Of a stretch of DNA of 64,000 bases, positions 51,236 to 59,991 are shown in pieces. The notes under the pieces were generated by a model that did no database searches, was not told the origin of the DNA, and worked only from the letters and a program-made list of their open reading frames with translations. This DNA comes from Blautia sp. XA-2221. Its GTDB lineage: Bacteria > Bacillota > Clostridia > Lachnospirales > Lachnospiraceae. Position 1 is the first letter of the stretch. Every line of letters begins with the position of its first letter. The position numbers and the translations under genes were made by a program. The stretch spans positions 124,001-188,000 of the forward strand of contig NZ_JAJQXX010000005.1 of the NCBI RefSeq assembly GCF_028767025.1, read 5' to 3'.

Positions 51236-52384
51236 ATGTCTTATGTAACAGAAACCCTGTCCAACCTGATTCATCAGACAGCCTTCTTTAATCTTACCTG
51301 GGGCAACTATCTGATGATCGCGGTGGCATGTGTGTTCTTATTCCTTGCTATCAAAAAAGGATTTGAACCGCTTCTTCTTGTTCCCATCGCTTTTGGTATG
51401 CTTCTGGTAAATATTTACCCGGATATTATGGCGCGTCCGGAAGATATGTCAAACGGAGTAGGCGGACTTCTTCACTATTTCTACCTGCTTGATGAATGGA
51501 GTATTCTTCCGTCCCTGATTTTTATGGGCGTAGGAGCCATGACAGACTTTGGTCCGCTGATCGCAAACCCGAAGAGCTTCCTTCTTGGCGCTGCGGCTCA
51601 GCTTGGTATTTACGTTGCATATTTCCTTGCGATCTTTATGGGATTCAATGGAAAAGCAGCAGCAGCGATCTCTATTATCGGTGGTGCTGATGGCCCGACT
51701 TCTATCTTCCTTGCAGGAAAACTTGGACAGACTGCTTTGATGGGACCGATTGCGGTGGCGGCATATTCCTATATGTCTCTTGTTCCGATCATCCAGCCTC
51801 CGATCATGAAACTCTTTACAACAGAGAAAGAGCGTAAGATCAAAATGGATCAGCTTCGTCCGGTCAGCAAGCTGGAGAAGATCCTTTTCCCGATTGTGAT
51901 CACTATCGTAGTGTGCCTGATCCTTCCTACAACAGCTCCGCTGGTAGGTATGCTGATGCTTGGTAACCTGTTCCGTGAGTCCGGCGTTGTAAAACAGCTT
52001 ACAGAAACAGCATCCAATGCACTGATGTACATCGTAGTTATTCTTCTGGGTACTTCCGTAGGTGCTTCTACAAGCGCTGAAGCATTCCTGAATCTTGATA
52101 CCCTGAAGATCGTAGCTCTTGGTCTTGTTGCGTTTGCGTTCGGTACTTTCGGTGGCGTTATGCTGGGAAAACTGATGTGCAAGCTTTCCGGTGGAAAGAT
52201 CAATCCTCTGATTGGTTCCGCAGGTGTGTCCGCAGTTCCAATGGCGGCCCGTGTATCTCAGAAGGTTGGTGCTGAGGCAGATCCGACAAACTTCCTCCTG
52301 ATGCATGCTATGGGACCAAACGTTGCCGGTGTTATCGGTACAGCCGTAGCAGCCGGAACCTTTATGGCTATTTTTGGTGTCTGA
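51236..52384 (+). CDS. oadB: Na+-translocating decarboxylase beta subunit
   Basis: A 382-residue membrane subunit of about 9-11 helices. It carries the conserved GGADGPTSIF loop (about residues 150-165) and NPLIGSAGVSAVPMAARVSQ near the end, as in OadB/GcdB/MmdB. It decarboxylates carboxybiotin and pumps Na+ out. It is encoded 16 bp after the biotin carrier. Confidence 0.95.
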   Translation: MSYVTETLSNLIHQTAFFNLTWGNYLMIAVACVFLFLAIKKGFEPLLLVPIAFGMLLVNIYPDIMARPEDMSNGVGGLLHYFYLLDEWSILPSLIFMGVGAMTDFGPLIANPKSFLLGAAAQLGIYVAYFLAIFMGFNGKAAAAISIIGGADGPTSIFLAGKLGQTALMGPIAVAAYSYMSLVPIIQPPIMKLFTTEKERKIKMDQLRPVSKLEKILFPIVITIVVCLILPTTAPLVGMLMLGNLFRESGVVKQLTETASNALMYIVVILLGTSVGASTSAEAFLNLDTLKIVALGLVAFAFGTFGGVMLGKLMCKLSGGKINPLIGSAGVSAVPMAARVSQKVGAEADPTNFLLMHAMGPNVAGVIGTAVAAGTFMAIFGV

Positions 52385-52463
52385 TCTGATATGACAGTTG
52401 GATGCCTGTAATCGTCAGATATATTGAATTTCCTTGTGAAAACTGATTAAAGGAGAATAAATA

Positions 52464-53876
52464 ATGGCAGAATTAGAAAAAAAACCTGTTAAAATCGTGG
52501 AAACTGTTCTGCGTGATGCGCATCAGTCTCTGATCGCAACAAGACTCAGCACAGAGCAGATGCTTCCTATTGTTGATAAAATGGACAAAGTTGGCTACCA
52601 TGCAGTAGAGTGCTGGGGCGGCGCTACCTTTGATGCGTCTCTTCGTTTCCTGAAAGAAGATCCGTGGGAAAGACTTCGTAAATTCCGTGACGGCTTCAAA
52701 AACACAAAACTTCAGATGCTGTTCCGTGGACAGAATATCCTTGGATATCGTCCTTACGCAGATGATGTTGTAGAATATTTTGTGCAGAAATCCGTAGCAA
52801 ACGGCATTGATATCATCCGTATTTTTGACTGTCTCAACGATATGCGTAACCTGAAAACTGCAGTTAAGGCAGCAAATAAGGAAAAAGCTCATGCTCAGGT
52901 AGCTCTTTCCTATACTCTTGGCGATGCTTATACTCTGGATTACTGGACCAACATTGCAAAAGAGATCGAGGAAATGGGTGCGGATTCCATCTGCATCAAG
53001 GATATGGCAGGACTTCTTCTTCCATATCAGGCTACAGAGCTTGTAGGCGCTCTGAAAGACGCTGTTAAGATTCCGATTGATCTGCATACACATTACACCT
53101 CAGGTGTTGCTTCCATGACTTATCTGAAAGCAGTAGAGGCAGGTGTGGATATCATTGACACTGCAATCTCTCCGTTTGCTTTGGGTACTTCCCAGCCGGC
53201 AACAGAGGTTATGGTTGAAACCTTTAAGGGAACTCCTTATGATACAGGATTTGATCAGCAGCTTCTTGCTGAGATTGCTGACTACTTCCGTCCGATCCGT
53301 GACGAGGCTCTGGACAGCGGCCTTCTGAATCCGAAGAACCTTGGCGTAAACATCAAAACTCTTCTGTATCAGGTACCGGGCGGTATGCTTTCCAACCTGA
53401 CTTCTCAGCTGAAAGAGCAGCATGCGGAAGACAAGTTCTATGATGTTCTTGAAGAGGTTCCGAGAGTTCGTAAAGACCTTGGCGAGCCGCCTCTGGTTAC
53501 TCCGTCTTCACAGATCGTTGGTACACAGGCTGTATTTAACGTTCTTATGGGCGAGAGATATAAGATGGTTACAAAAGAAACAAAAGATATCTTAAGCGGT
53601 AAATATGGTGCTACTGTAAAACCGTTTAATGAAGATGTTCAGAAAAAATGTATCGGAGATACTCAGCCGATCACCTGCCGTCCGGCAGATCTTCTGGACA
53701 ATGAGCTTGACAAACTGGAAGGCGAAATGGCACAGTACAAGGAGCAGGATGAGGACGTACTTTCCTACGCTCTGTTCCCACAGGTTGCTACTGAGTTCTT
53801 TAAGTACCGTCAGGCACAGGAGACAAAGGTGGACGAAACAGCAGCGGACACAAAAAACGGAGCTTATCCGGTATAA
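52464..53876 (+). CDS. oadA: Pyruvate/oxaloacetate carboxyltransferase subunit (OadA/5S type)
   Basis: A 470-residue TIM-barrel carboxyltransferase: ETVLRDAHQSLIATRL (start of the barrel), IDLHTHYTSGVASMTYLKAV metal ligands, PGGMLSNLTSQL. It lacks the C-terminal biotin domain of fused OadA, since the carrier is a separate gene. It uses oxaloacetate or pyruvate. An 80-bp gap separates it from oadB. It is followed by a terminator. Together with the CoA-type subunit this gives two different carboxyltransferases for one biotin carrier. Confidence 0.95.
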   Translation: MAELEKKPVKIVETVLRDAHQSLIATRLSTEQMLPIVDKMDKVGYHAVECWGGATFDASLRFLKEDPWERLRKFRDGFKNTKLQMLFRGQNILGYRPYADDVVEYFVQKSVANGIDIIRIFDCLNDMRNLKTAVKAANKEKAHAQVALSYTLGDAYTLDYWTNIAKEIEEMGADSICIKDMAGLLLPYQATELVGALKDAVKIPIDLHTHYTSGVASMTYLKAVEAGVDIIDTAISPFALGTSQPATEVMVETFKGTPYDTGFDQQLLAEIADYFRPIRDEALDSGLLNPKNLGVNIKTLLYQVPGGMLSNLTSQLKEQHAEDKFYDVLEEVPRVRKDLGEPPLVTPSSQIVGTQAVFNVLMGERYKMVTKETKDILSGKYGATVKPFNEDVQKKCIGDTQPITCRPADLLDNELDKLEGEMAQYKEQDEDVLSYALFPQVATEFFKYRQAQETKVDETAADTKNGAYPV

Positions 53877-53900
53877 AGTTTTTATAAAAGAAAAGTCAGG

Positions 53901-53931
53901 GGGCTGTGCAGGAAAAACTGTACAGCCCTTT
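53901..53931 (+). terminator. Terminator of the decarboxylase cluster
   Basis: GGGCTGTGCAG pairs with CTGTACAGCCC over a short A-rich loop, then TTTG. Confidence 0.8.
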
Positions 53932-53950
53932 GCTGCATGAAAGGATAAGA

Positions 53951-55192
53951 ATGAAAAACAGAGTCATAATCGTTGGCGGAGGCGCAGCCGGAATGCTGGC
54001 ATCGGTTTTTGCAGCAAAAAAAGGCTGTGAAGTTACGCTTTTTGAAAAAAACGAAAAACTTGGCAAAAAACTGTATATTACAGGAAAAGGGCGCTGCAAT
54101 GTGACCAATAACTGTGATCCGGAAGAGCTTTTGAACAGTGTTGTAACAAATGCCAAGTTCTTGTACAGTGCCTTTTATACCTTTACCAGTCAGGATATGA
54201 TGGATTTTCTGGAAGAAGCAGGCACAGCTCTTAAAACAGAGCGTGGAAACCGTGTTTTTCCCTGTTCAGATCACTCATCTGACATTATCCGGGCTCTGGA
54301 ACGTCAGATGAAAAAATATGGAGTGCAGATCCGTTTGAAGAGTCAGGTGCAGAAGCTCCTCGTGGAAGAGGGAAAGGTAACAGGTATTTCCTTGACAGAT
54401 GGCAGTGTTCACAGGGCAGAAGGGGTTATCGTGGCAACAGGCGGTCTGTCTTATCCCACAACCGGTTCTACAGGAGACGGATATCGCTTTGCCCGGGAAG
54501 CGGGACATACTGTGACGGATTTATCTCCCTCCTTGGTTCCTCTTCATACAAAAGAGGATTATATTCCGGAAATGGCAGGTCTTTCTTTGAAAAATGTGGA
54601 GCTGACAGTAAAAAACGGGAAAAAAGTCCTTTATCGGGATTTTGGGGAGATGATGTTTACCCATTCCGGAATTACAGGTCCTCTGGTTCTTTCTGCAAGT
54701 GCCAGACTGGGTACGGCTCTCAGAAAATCAGGGGAGCTTTCGGCTTTTCTGGATCTGAAGCCTGCGCTTACTTCAGAGCAGCTGGACGCCAGGATTCTGA
54801 GAGAATTTGAATTGGGAAAAAATAAACAGTTTAAAAATGTCATCAGTGTTCTGTTTCCTTCTTCTCTGACTCCGGTTATGCTGAAAATCGGAGGGATTTC
54901 TCCGGAAAAACCGATTCATGAAATTTCCAGAGAGGAACGACTGAAATTCGGCGCTCTTGTAAAGACATTTCCGTTTACCATCAATGGTTTCGGGGAATTT
55001 AAAGAAGCTGTCATTACCAGGGGCGGTGTTTCTGTAAAAGAGATCAATCCTGCAACTATGGAATCAAAGAAAATACAGAATCTTTATTTTGTGGGAGAAG
55101 TGCTTGATCTGGATGCTGTGACAGGAGGTTATAATCTTCAGATTGCATGGTCAACCGCCTATCTTGCAGCTATGGCTGTATGCGGAGAATAA
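53951..55192 (+). CDS. NAD(P)/FAD-dependent oxidoreductase, HI0933/BaiN family
   Basis: A 413-residue flavoprotein with a dinucleotide motif VGGGAAGMLASVFAAKKGCE at the N-terminus, GKGRCNVTN, and the family end GEVLDLDAVTGGYNLQIAW. The family includes BaiN, reported to act in bile-acid reduction; in most species the substrate is unknown. The ATG at 53951 is chosen because the upstream extension overlaps the terminator. It is 14 bp before cmk. Confidence 0.9.
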   Translation: MKNRVIIVGGGAAGMLASVFAAKKGCEVTLFEKNEKLGKKLYITGKGRCNVTNNCDPEELLNSVVTNAKFLYSAFYTFTSQDMMDFLEEAGTALKTERGNRVFPCSDHSSDIIRALERQMKKYGVQIRLKSQVQKLLVEEGKVTGISLTDGSVHRAEGVIVATGGLSYPTTGSTGDGYRFAREAGHTVTDLSPSLVPLHTKEDYIPEMAGLSLKNVELTVKNGKKVLYRDFGEMMFTHSGITGPLVLSASARLGTALRKSGELSAFLDLKPALTSEQLDARILREFELGKNKQFKNVISVLFPSSLTPVMLKIGGISPEKPIHEISREERLKFGALVKTFPFTINGFGEFKEAVITRGGVSVKEINPATMESKKIQNLYFVGEVLDLDAVTGGYNLQIAWSTAYLAAMAVCGE

Positions 55193-55206
55193 AGGAGGAC
55201 AATTAC

Positions 55207-55905
55207 ATGATCTATAATATTGCCATTGACGGCCCGGCAGGAGCCGGAAAAAGTACGATTGCAAAAAAAGTTGCCAGAGAGCTTTCCTGTGTGTATGTAG
55301 ACACAGGCGCCATGTACAGGGCAATGGCTCTTTATCTTCTCCGCCGGAATGTAGACAGAGAAAATCCGGAGGAGATCGGAGAGGTCTGCCAGGGAGCGGA
55401 AATATCTATAGAATATAAAAACGGAGAGCAGATCGTTCTTTTAAACGGCGAAAATGTGAATCCGTTTCTCAGAAGAGAAGAAGTGGGTAACATGGCTTCT
55501 GTAAGCTCTGCAAATCCAAAAGTGAGGGAAAAGCTTCTTGATCTTCAGAGAAAGCTTGCAGCTTCCATGAGCGTGGTTATGGACGGAAGAGACATCGGTA
55601 CTACAATCCTTCCCAATGCAGAGGTGAAGATCTACCTGACTGCCAGTTCCCTTACAAGAGCAGAACGTCGTTATCTGGAACTTCAGGAAAAAGGTCTTTC
55701 CTGTGATCTGGAAGAGATCAGAAAAGATATTGAAGAACGTGACAGCCGCGATATGAATCGGGAGATTTCTCCTCTCAGACAGGCTGAGGATGCAGTTCTT
55801 GTAGATTCTTCCGAAATGACCATTGAGGAAGTGGTAAAATGCATTTTACAGATTTTTCATGAAAAAGTGATATTATCAGACGAGGTTGGAAAAAATGAAG
55901 GTTAA
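55207..55905 (+). CDS. cmk: Cytidylate kinase
   Basis: A 232-residue kinase of CMP/dCMP. It has P-loop DGPAGAGKST (about residues 8-17), the base-binding DTGAMYRAMALYLL and MDGRDIGTTILP, and the lid DIEERDSRDMNRE. AAAGGAGG precedes the ATG at 55207. Its end overlaps ispH by 11 nt. Confidence 0.96.
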   Translation: MIYNIAIDGPAGAGKSTIAKKVARELSCVYVDTGAMYRAMALYLLRRNVDRENPEEIGEVCQGAEISIEYKNGEQIVLLNGENVNPFLRREEVGNMASVSSANPKVREKLLDLQRKLAASMSVVMDGRDIGTTILPNAEVKIYLTASSLTRAERRYLELQEKGLSCDLEEIRKDIEERDSRDMNREISPLRQAEDAVLVDSSEMTIEEVVKCILQIFHEKVILSDEVGKNEG

Positions 55906-56761
55906 GACCGCAAAAACAGCCGGTTTCTGCTTTGGGGTAAAAAGAGCAGTGGACAAGGTATATGAGCTTATTGAGAATGGAGTTTCACCTATTTATACTC
56001 TGGGTCCGATTATTCATAATGAGGAAGTGGTTTCGGATTTTGAAAAAAAGGGTGTGACTGTAATCACAGAAGCGGATATTCCGAAACTCCACGAAGGCAC
56101 GGTTGTGATCCGCTCTCACGGAGTGGGCCGCAGGATCTATGATATGCTTGAGGCCGCGGGAATTTCCTTTGTAGATGTTACCTGTCCTTTCGTACTGAAG
56201 ATCCACAGGATCGTGGAACGGGAGAGCAGAGCCGGAAAACAGATTATCATATTTGGAGATCCATCCCATCCGGAAGTAAAAGGGATCTGCGGATGGTGCG
56301 AGGGCTCCTGTACAGTTCTCAGAAACAGGGAGGATGCAGAAAATTTTGTCCCGGATCCGGGCAGAATACCCTGCATCGTTTCACAGACGACATTTAATTA
56401 CAACAAATTTAAAGAATTAGTTGAAATTCTCTGCAAAAAGAGGTATGATAATAATGTTTTAAATATTGACAATATTTTAAACACTATTTGTAATGCTACC
56501 GAAGAACGGCAGAAAGAAGCACAGTCCATAGCCGGAGAGGTAGACACTATGCTTGTCATCGGCGGCAGACATAGTTCCAATACTCAAAAGCTGTTTGAAA
56601 TATGTAAAGAGGAATGTGAAAATACTTACTATATACAAACACCTGTAGACTTGGATTCTGAAATGTTCCATCACAGTAGTTATGTAGGTATTACAGCAGG
56701 GGCGTCCACCCCAAAGAAAATTATTGAGGAGGTTCAAGAACATGTCAGAATTAAGTTTTGA
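55895..56761 (+). CDS. ispH: 4-hydroxy-3-methylbut-2-enyl diphosphate reductase
   Basis: The last enzyme of the MEP isoprenoid route, making IPP and DMAPP. A 288-residue [4Fe-4S] enzyme: AGFCFGVKRAVD (first Cys), VDVTCPFV (second), and HSSNTQKL plus SYVGITAGASTP near the third site. GAGG precedes the ATG at 55895, and a TTG at 55886 is less likely. It overlaps the S1 gene by 20 nt, a coupling known in Clostridia, where the two are sometimes fused. Confidence 0.96.
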   Translation: MKVKTAKTAGFCFGVKRAVDKVYELIENGVSPIYTLGPIIHNEEVVSDFEKKGVTVITEADIPKLHEGTVVIRSHGVGRRIYDMLEAAGISFVDVTCPFVLKIHRIVERESRAGKQIIIFGDPSHPEVKGICGWCEGSCTVLRNREDAENFVPDPGRIPCIVSQTTFNYNKFKELVEILCKKRYDNNVLNIDNILNTICNATEERQKEAQSIAGEVDTMLVIGGRHSSNTQKLFEICKEECENTYYIQTPVDLDSEMFHHSSYVGITAGASTPKKIIEEVQEHVRIKF

Positions 56762-57827
56762 ACAGATGCTGGAAGATTCCGTAAAAACTATCAGAAATGG
56801 AGAGATCGTGCAGGGTACTGTCATCGACGTAAAAGAAGATGAGATTATCCTGAATATCGGCTATAAAGCAGACGGTATTATCACCAAGAGCGAGTATTCC
56901 AACGACAGCTCCCTTGTACTTGCAGACGCTGTACACGTAGGTGACACAATGGAAGCCAAGGTTCTTAAAGTGAACGACGGCGAAGGTCAGGTTATCCTGA
57001 CATACAAGAGACTTGCTGCTGAAAAAGGCAACAAACGTCTGGAAGCTGCATTCGAGTCTCAGGAAGTCCTGAAAGCACCTGTAACTCAGGTACTGGACGG
57101 AGGTCTTTGTGTAAATGTTGAGGAAGCAAGAGTATTTATTCCTGCAAGCCTTGTATCTGATACTTACGAGAGAGATCTGTCCAAATATGCAGATCAGGAA
57201 ATTGAATTCGTTATCACAGAGTTCAACCCGAGAAGACGCCGTATTATCGGTAATCGCAAACAGCTTCTTCTTGCAGAAAAAGCTGAGAAGCAGAAAGAGC
57301 TTATGGAGAGAATCCATGCAGGCGATACTGTAACAGGTGTTGTTAAGAATGTAACAGATTTTGGTGCATTCATCGATCTTGGCGGAGCTGACGGTCTTCT
57401 TCATATTTCCGAAATGTCCTGGGGCAGAGTAGAGAATCCGAAGAAAGTATTTACTGTTGGTGAAGAAGTTAAGGTTCTCATCAAAGAAATCAACGGAGAT
57501 AAGATTGCCCTTTCTCTGAAATTCCCGGAAGAAAATCCGTGGCTGACTGCTGCTGAGAAATTTGCAGTAGGCAACGTAGTAGAAGGAAAAGTTGCACGTA
57601 TGACAGATTTCGGTGCTTTCGTAGAGCTTGCACCTGGAATCGATGCTCTGCTTCATGTTTCTCAGATTTCCAGAGAGCATGTTGCAAAACCGTCTGACGT
57701 ACTTTCTATCGGTCAGGAAATCCAGGCAAAAGTTGTTGATTTCAACGGCGAAGAAAAGAAAATCAGCCTCAGCATGAAAGCAATGGAAGCTCCGGCTGCA
57801 GAGGATGCAGAAGGCGAAGAGGCATAA
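56742..57827 (+). CDS. rpsA: 30S ribosomal protein S1 homologue
   Basis: A 361-residue protein with four S1 RNA-binding domains, for example VQGTVIDVKEDEIILNIGYK and VTGVVKNVTDFGAFIDLGGA. Shorter than the six-domain E. coli S1, as usual in Firmicutes. It binds mRNA and helps initiation. GAGGAGG precedes the ATG at 56742, inside the end of ispH. A Glu/Ala-rich tail ends the protein. Confidence 0.93.
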   Translation: MSELSFEQMLEDSVKTIRNGEIVQGTVIDVKEDEIILNIGYKADGIITKSEYSNDSSLVLADAVHVGDTMEAKVLKVNDGEGQVILTYKRLAAEKGNKRLEAAFESQEVLKAPVTQVLDGGLCVNVEEARVFIPASLVSDTYERDLSKYADQEIEFVITEFNPRRRRIIGNRKQLLLAEKAEKQKELMERIHAGDTVTGVVKNVTDFGAFIDLGGADGLLHISEMSWGRVENPKKVFTVGEEVKVLIKEINGDKIALSLKFPEENPWLTAAEKFAVGNVVEGKVARMTDFGAFVELAPGIDALLHVSQISREHVAKPSDVLSIGQEIQAKVVDFNGEEKKISLSMKAMEAPAAEDAEGEEA

Positions 57828-57874
57828 GAAAAGTTTTGTCAGTGTAAACACTGAAACATAAACTGAATGAATAA

Positions 57875-57924
57875 AAGGGTCATTACAGTGATGCGGATTT
57901 TGCAGACTGTAATGATCCTTTTTG
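57875..57924 (+). terminator. Terminator of the cmk-ispH-rpsA run
   Basis: GGGTCATTACAGT pairs with ACTGTAATGATCC, then TTTTTG. Confidence 0.85.
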
Positions 57925-57925
57925 T

Positions 57926-58939
57926 TTAAAGGCCAAGAAGACACGGAAGAGTGCTTTTTAGATACTGTGTTTGTTTTTCCGGATTGGACAGAAAAGATTC
58001 GGTACAGGGAAACCAGGTATAACAGGTTTCTGGTGTGGCAGGAACTCTCAGACTTTTATCCATATACTGACTTAACTGCCTGGGCATGGCGGTATCTTCC
58101 CCGGGAATATAATCATAGGACTTGTAATCTTGGTAATACTGGCGTATTTTCTGATCTGTGGAAACGACCAGAAGAGCTCCCTCCTGTTCCCTGACAGTAA
58201 CATAAAAATCTTTTCCCTTTTTGGATACTGGTTTTGGCACAGGAGCCGGAAGCTGAAAATAAAGGATTATCTGACTTTCATCTGTTTCCGCCTTCAGGGG
58301 CAGATAACTGCCTTTCATCAAAGCCCGATATCCAAGCATTGGGAAAATACAGCCAAGTCCCAGAAGGTCTTCCTGATTATGTCCGAGGATGATCTGTTCA
58401 GACTCAGCAGTGGGATTTTTTATATAAGATTTGTAAAGACGGATGCACTGTCCGCCATCGCAGTGAGTGCGGGAGCCCCGCCCCAGAAATTTTTCCAGAT
58501 CCGGCTGTTTCATTCGCTCCAGATTCAGAAGATTTTTGCATGGCTTCAGCTCCTGATACAGATCCAGAGCAGGAAGATTTCTAAAGGGAGAGGGAAGATT
58601 GTGTTTTTTGTAACGTTCTTCCAGATAAGGCTGATCAAATTTTCTTCCGTTATACTGTATAGTTGAAGTTGCGGAAGCCAAAAAATTAAAAAATTCACAA
58701 AGAATCTCTGGTTCTTCTTCCTCTTTTTCAGCCATCCACTGATACAGAAACCATCGGTTATTTTCCTGGATTACCGCCCCGATTAAATATAAAAAAGTGG
58801 AATATCGTGATAGTCCGGTGGTTTCGATGTCATAAAAAACAGGAGTGTTTCCACAGTCAACAGAGACATATTTCGACAATTTTTTAACAGTCTCAAAGCC
58901 CGGAAACCCTTGTAAAATAGGCATTTTTTTAACAATCAT
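57926..58939 (-). CDS. Ribonuclease H-like exonuclease (YprB family)
   Basis: A 337-residue protein with a DEDD-type nuclease domain: YDIETTGLSRYSTFLYLIGA (Asp-Glu), QYNGRKFDQPYLEER, and GHNQEDLLGL (Asp). This is the RNase_H_2/YprB family, often next to or fused with helicases, function in nucleic acid processing unproven. The C-terminal 120 residues show no known domain. It is convergent with rpsA, with only the terminator between. Confidence 0.85.
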   Translation of the reverse strand: MIVKKMPILQGFPGFETVKKLSKYVSVDCGNTPVFYDIETTGLSRYSTFLYLIGAVIQENNRWFLYQWMAEKEEEEPEILCEFFNFLASATSTIQYNGRKFDQPYLEERYKKHNLPSPFRNLPALDLYQELKPCKNLLNLERMKQPDLEKFLGRGSRTHCDGGQCIRLYKSYIKNPTAESEQIILGHNQEDLLGLGCIFPMLGYRALMKGSYLPLKAETDESQIILYFQLPAPVPKPVSKKGKDFYVTVREQEGALLVVSTDQKIRQYYQDYKSYDYIPGEDTAMPRQLSQYMDKSLRVPATPETCYTWFPCTESFLSNPEKQTQYLKSTLPCLLGL

Positions 58940-59114
58940 ATTTTTCCATTCCTTTCATGATTGTATTTAATTATACACAAAAAAATAAAAAAATAATAGT
59001 GAATTTTTTCATAAATTGAGTTATAGTATAAACATCGTTACTGTGAATGTAGCAAACAGTAACCGGACATCATTGCTGTTCATACGAAACAGATATTTAA
59101 GACAGAAAGACGGG

Positions 59115-59969
59115 ATGATTATGTGGAATCTGACAATTAACGGAATAGATGTTTACCATATTTTAAATTGGTTTTTCATTTACAGCTTTTTTGGCTGGGT
59201 ATGGGAAACCTTTTATGTTTCCACAAAGCATGGAGAGTTTGTGAACAGGGGGTTCGTCAGTGGACCCTTTTGTACCATTTACGGTTTTGGCGCCATATCA
59301 GTTTATCTGATTCTGAAGCCGGCAGAGGATCATGTATTGATTTTGTTCTTAGGGGGCGTTGTGGTTGCCACAGTGCTGGAATATATTACTGCGGTTCTGA
59401 TGGAAAGTATTTTTCATACTTCCTGGTGGGATTACAGTGACCAGAAATTTAATTTTCAGGGACGGATCTGCCTGGGAGTTTCTCTGGGCTGGGGCGTTTT
59501 GACAGTTCTTCTGTTCAGAGTTCTGCATCCGCTTGTAGAAAAGATCGTTGCTCTTTATCCTGTATATGCAGGTAAAATTGCAGTATGTGTGATTGCAGCA
59601 GGATATTTGTGTGATTTTTTCCGTTCTGCGTGTGCTGCTTTCCATCTGAAAGAGAGAATCCCCTATTGGGAGCAGGAACTGGAAAAGAAACGTGTGGAGC
59701 TTATGCTGAGATTGAATGTAAAGCTGGAATCACTGGAACTTCCCAAAGGCGCTTCTCCTGAACTTCTCAGAGAAAAATTGGAAGATTCAGAGGCTCTCAG
59801 AATTTTAAGCGAAAAACGTCTTGCATTCCAGAAAGAGTTTACGGAAGAACTTCGGGTTTACAGAAAAACTCTGGTAAACAGAACCAAGGGAAATACCAGA
59901 CGTTTCCTGAAGGCCTATCCTCATCTGAACCGTGGATACCGTATGCGCCATAAGAAAGATAAAAAATAA
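59115..59969 (+). CDS. Putative ABC-type transporter permease (PF06541)
   Basis: A 284-residue membrane protein with about five helices in residues 10-170 (YHILNWFFIYSFFGWVWETF; NRGFVSGPFCTIYGFG, which are family marks) and a charged coiled-coil-like C-terminal third. No ATPase partner is beside it and the transport role is only by annotation. The start at 59115 or 59121 is uncertain because the ribosome site is weak. A GTTACTG/CAGTAAC hairpin lies in the leader near 59036-59062. It is 22 bp before rnfC. Confidence 0.82.
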   Translation: MIMWNLTINGIDVYHILNWFFIYSFFGWVWETFYVSTKHGEFVNRGFVSGPFCTIYGFGAISVYLILKPAEDHVLILFLGGVVVATVLEYITAVLMESIFHTSWWDYSDQKFNFQGRICLGVSLGWGVLTVLLFRVLHPLVEKIVALYPVYAGKIAVCVIAAGYLCDFFRSACAAFHLKERIPYWEQELEKKRVELMLRLNVKLESLELPKGASPELLREKLEDSEALRILSEKRLAFQKEFTEELRVYRKTLVNRTKGNTRRFLKAYPHLNRGYRMRHKKDKK

Positions 59970-59991
59970 CTTGTAAAAGGAGGAAATAGAT

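Noticed and set aside
56751-57944. A 397-codon minus-strand ORF opposite the S1 gene
   Set aside because: Shadow ORF caused by codon bias in the S1 repeats; rich in Ser/Phe/Cys and without a start signal.
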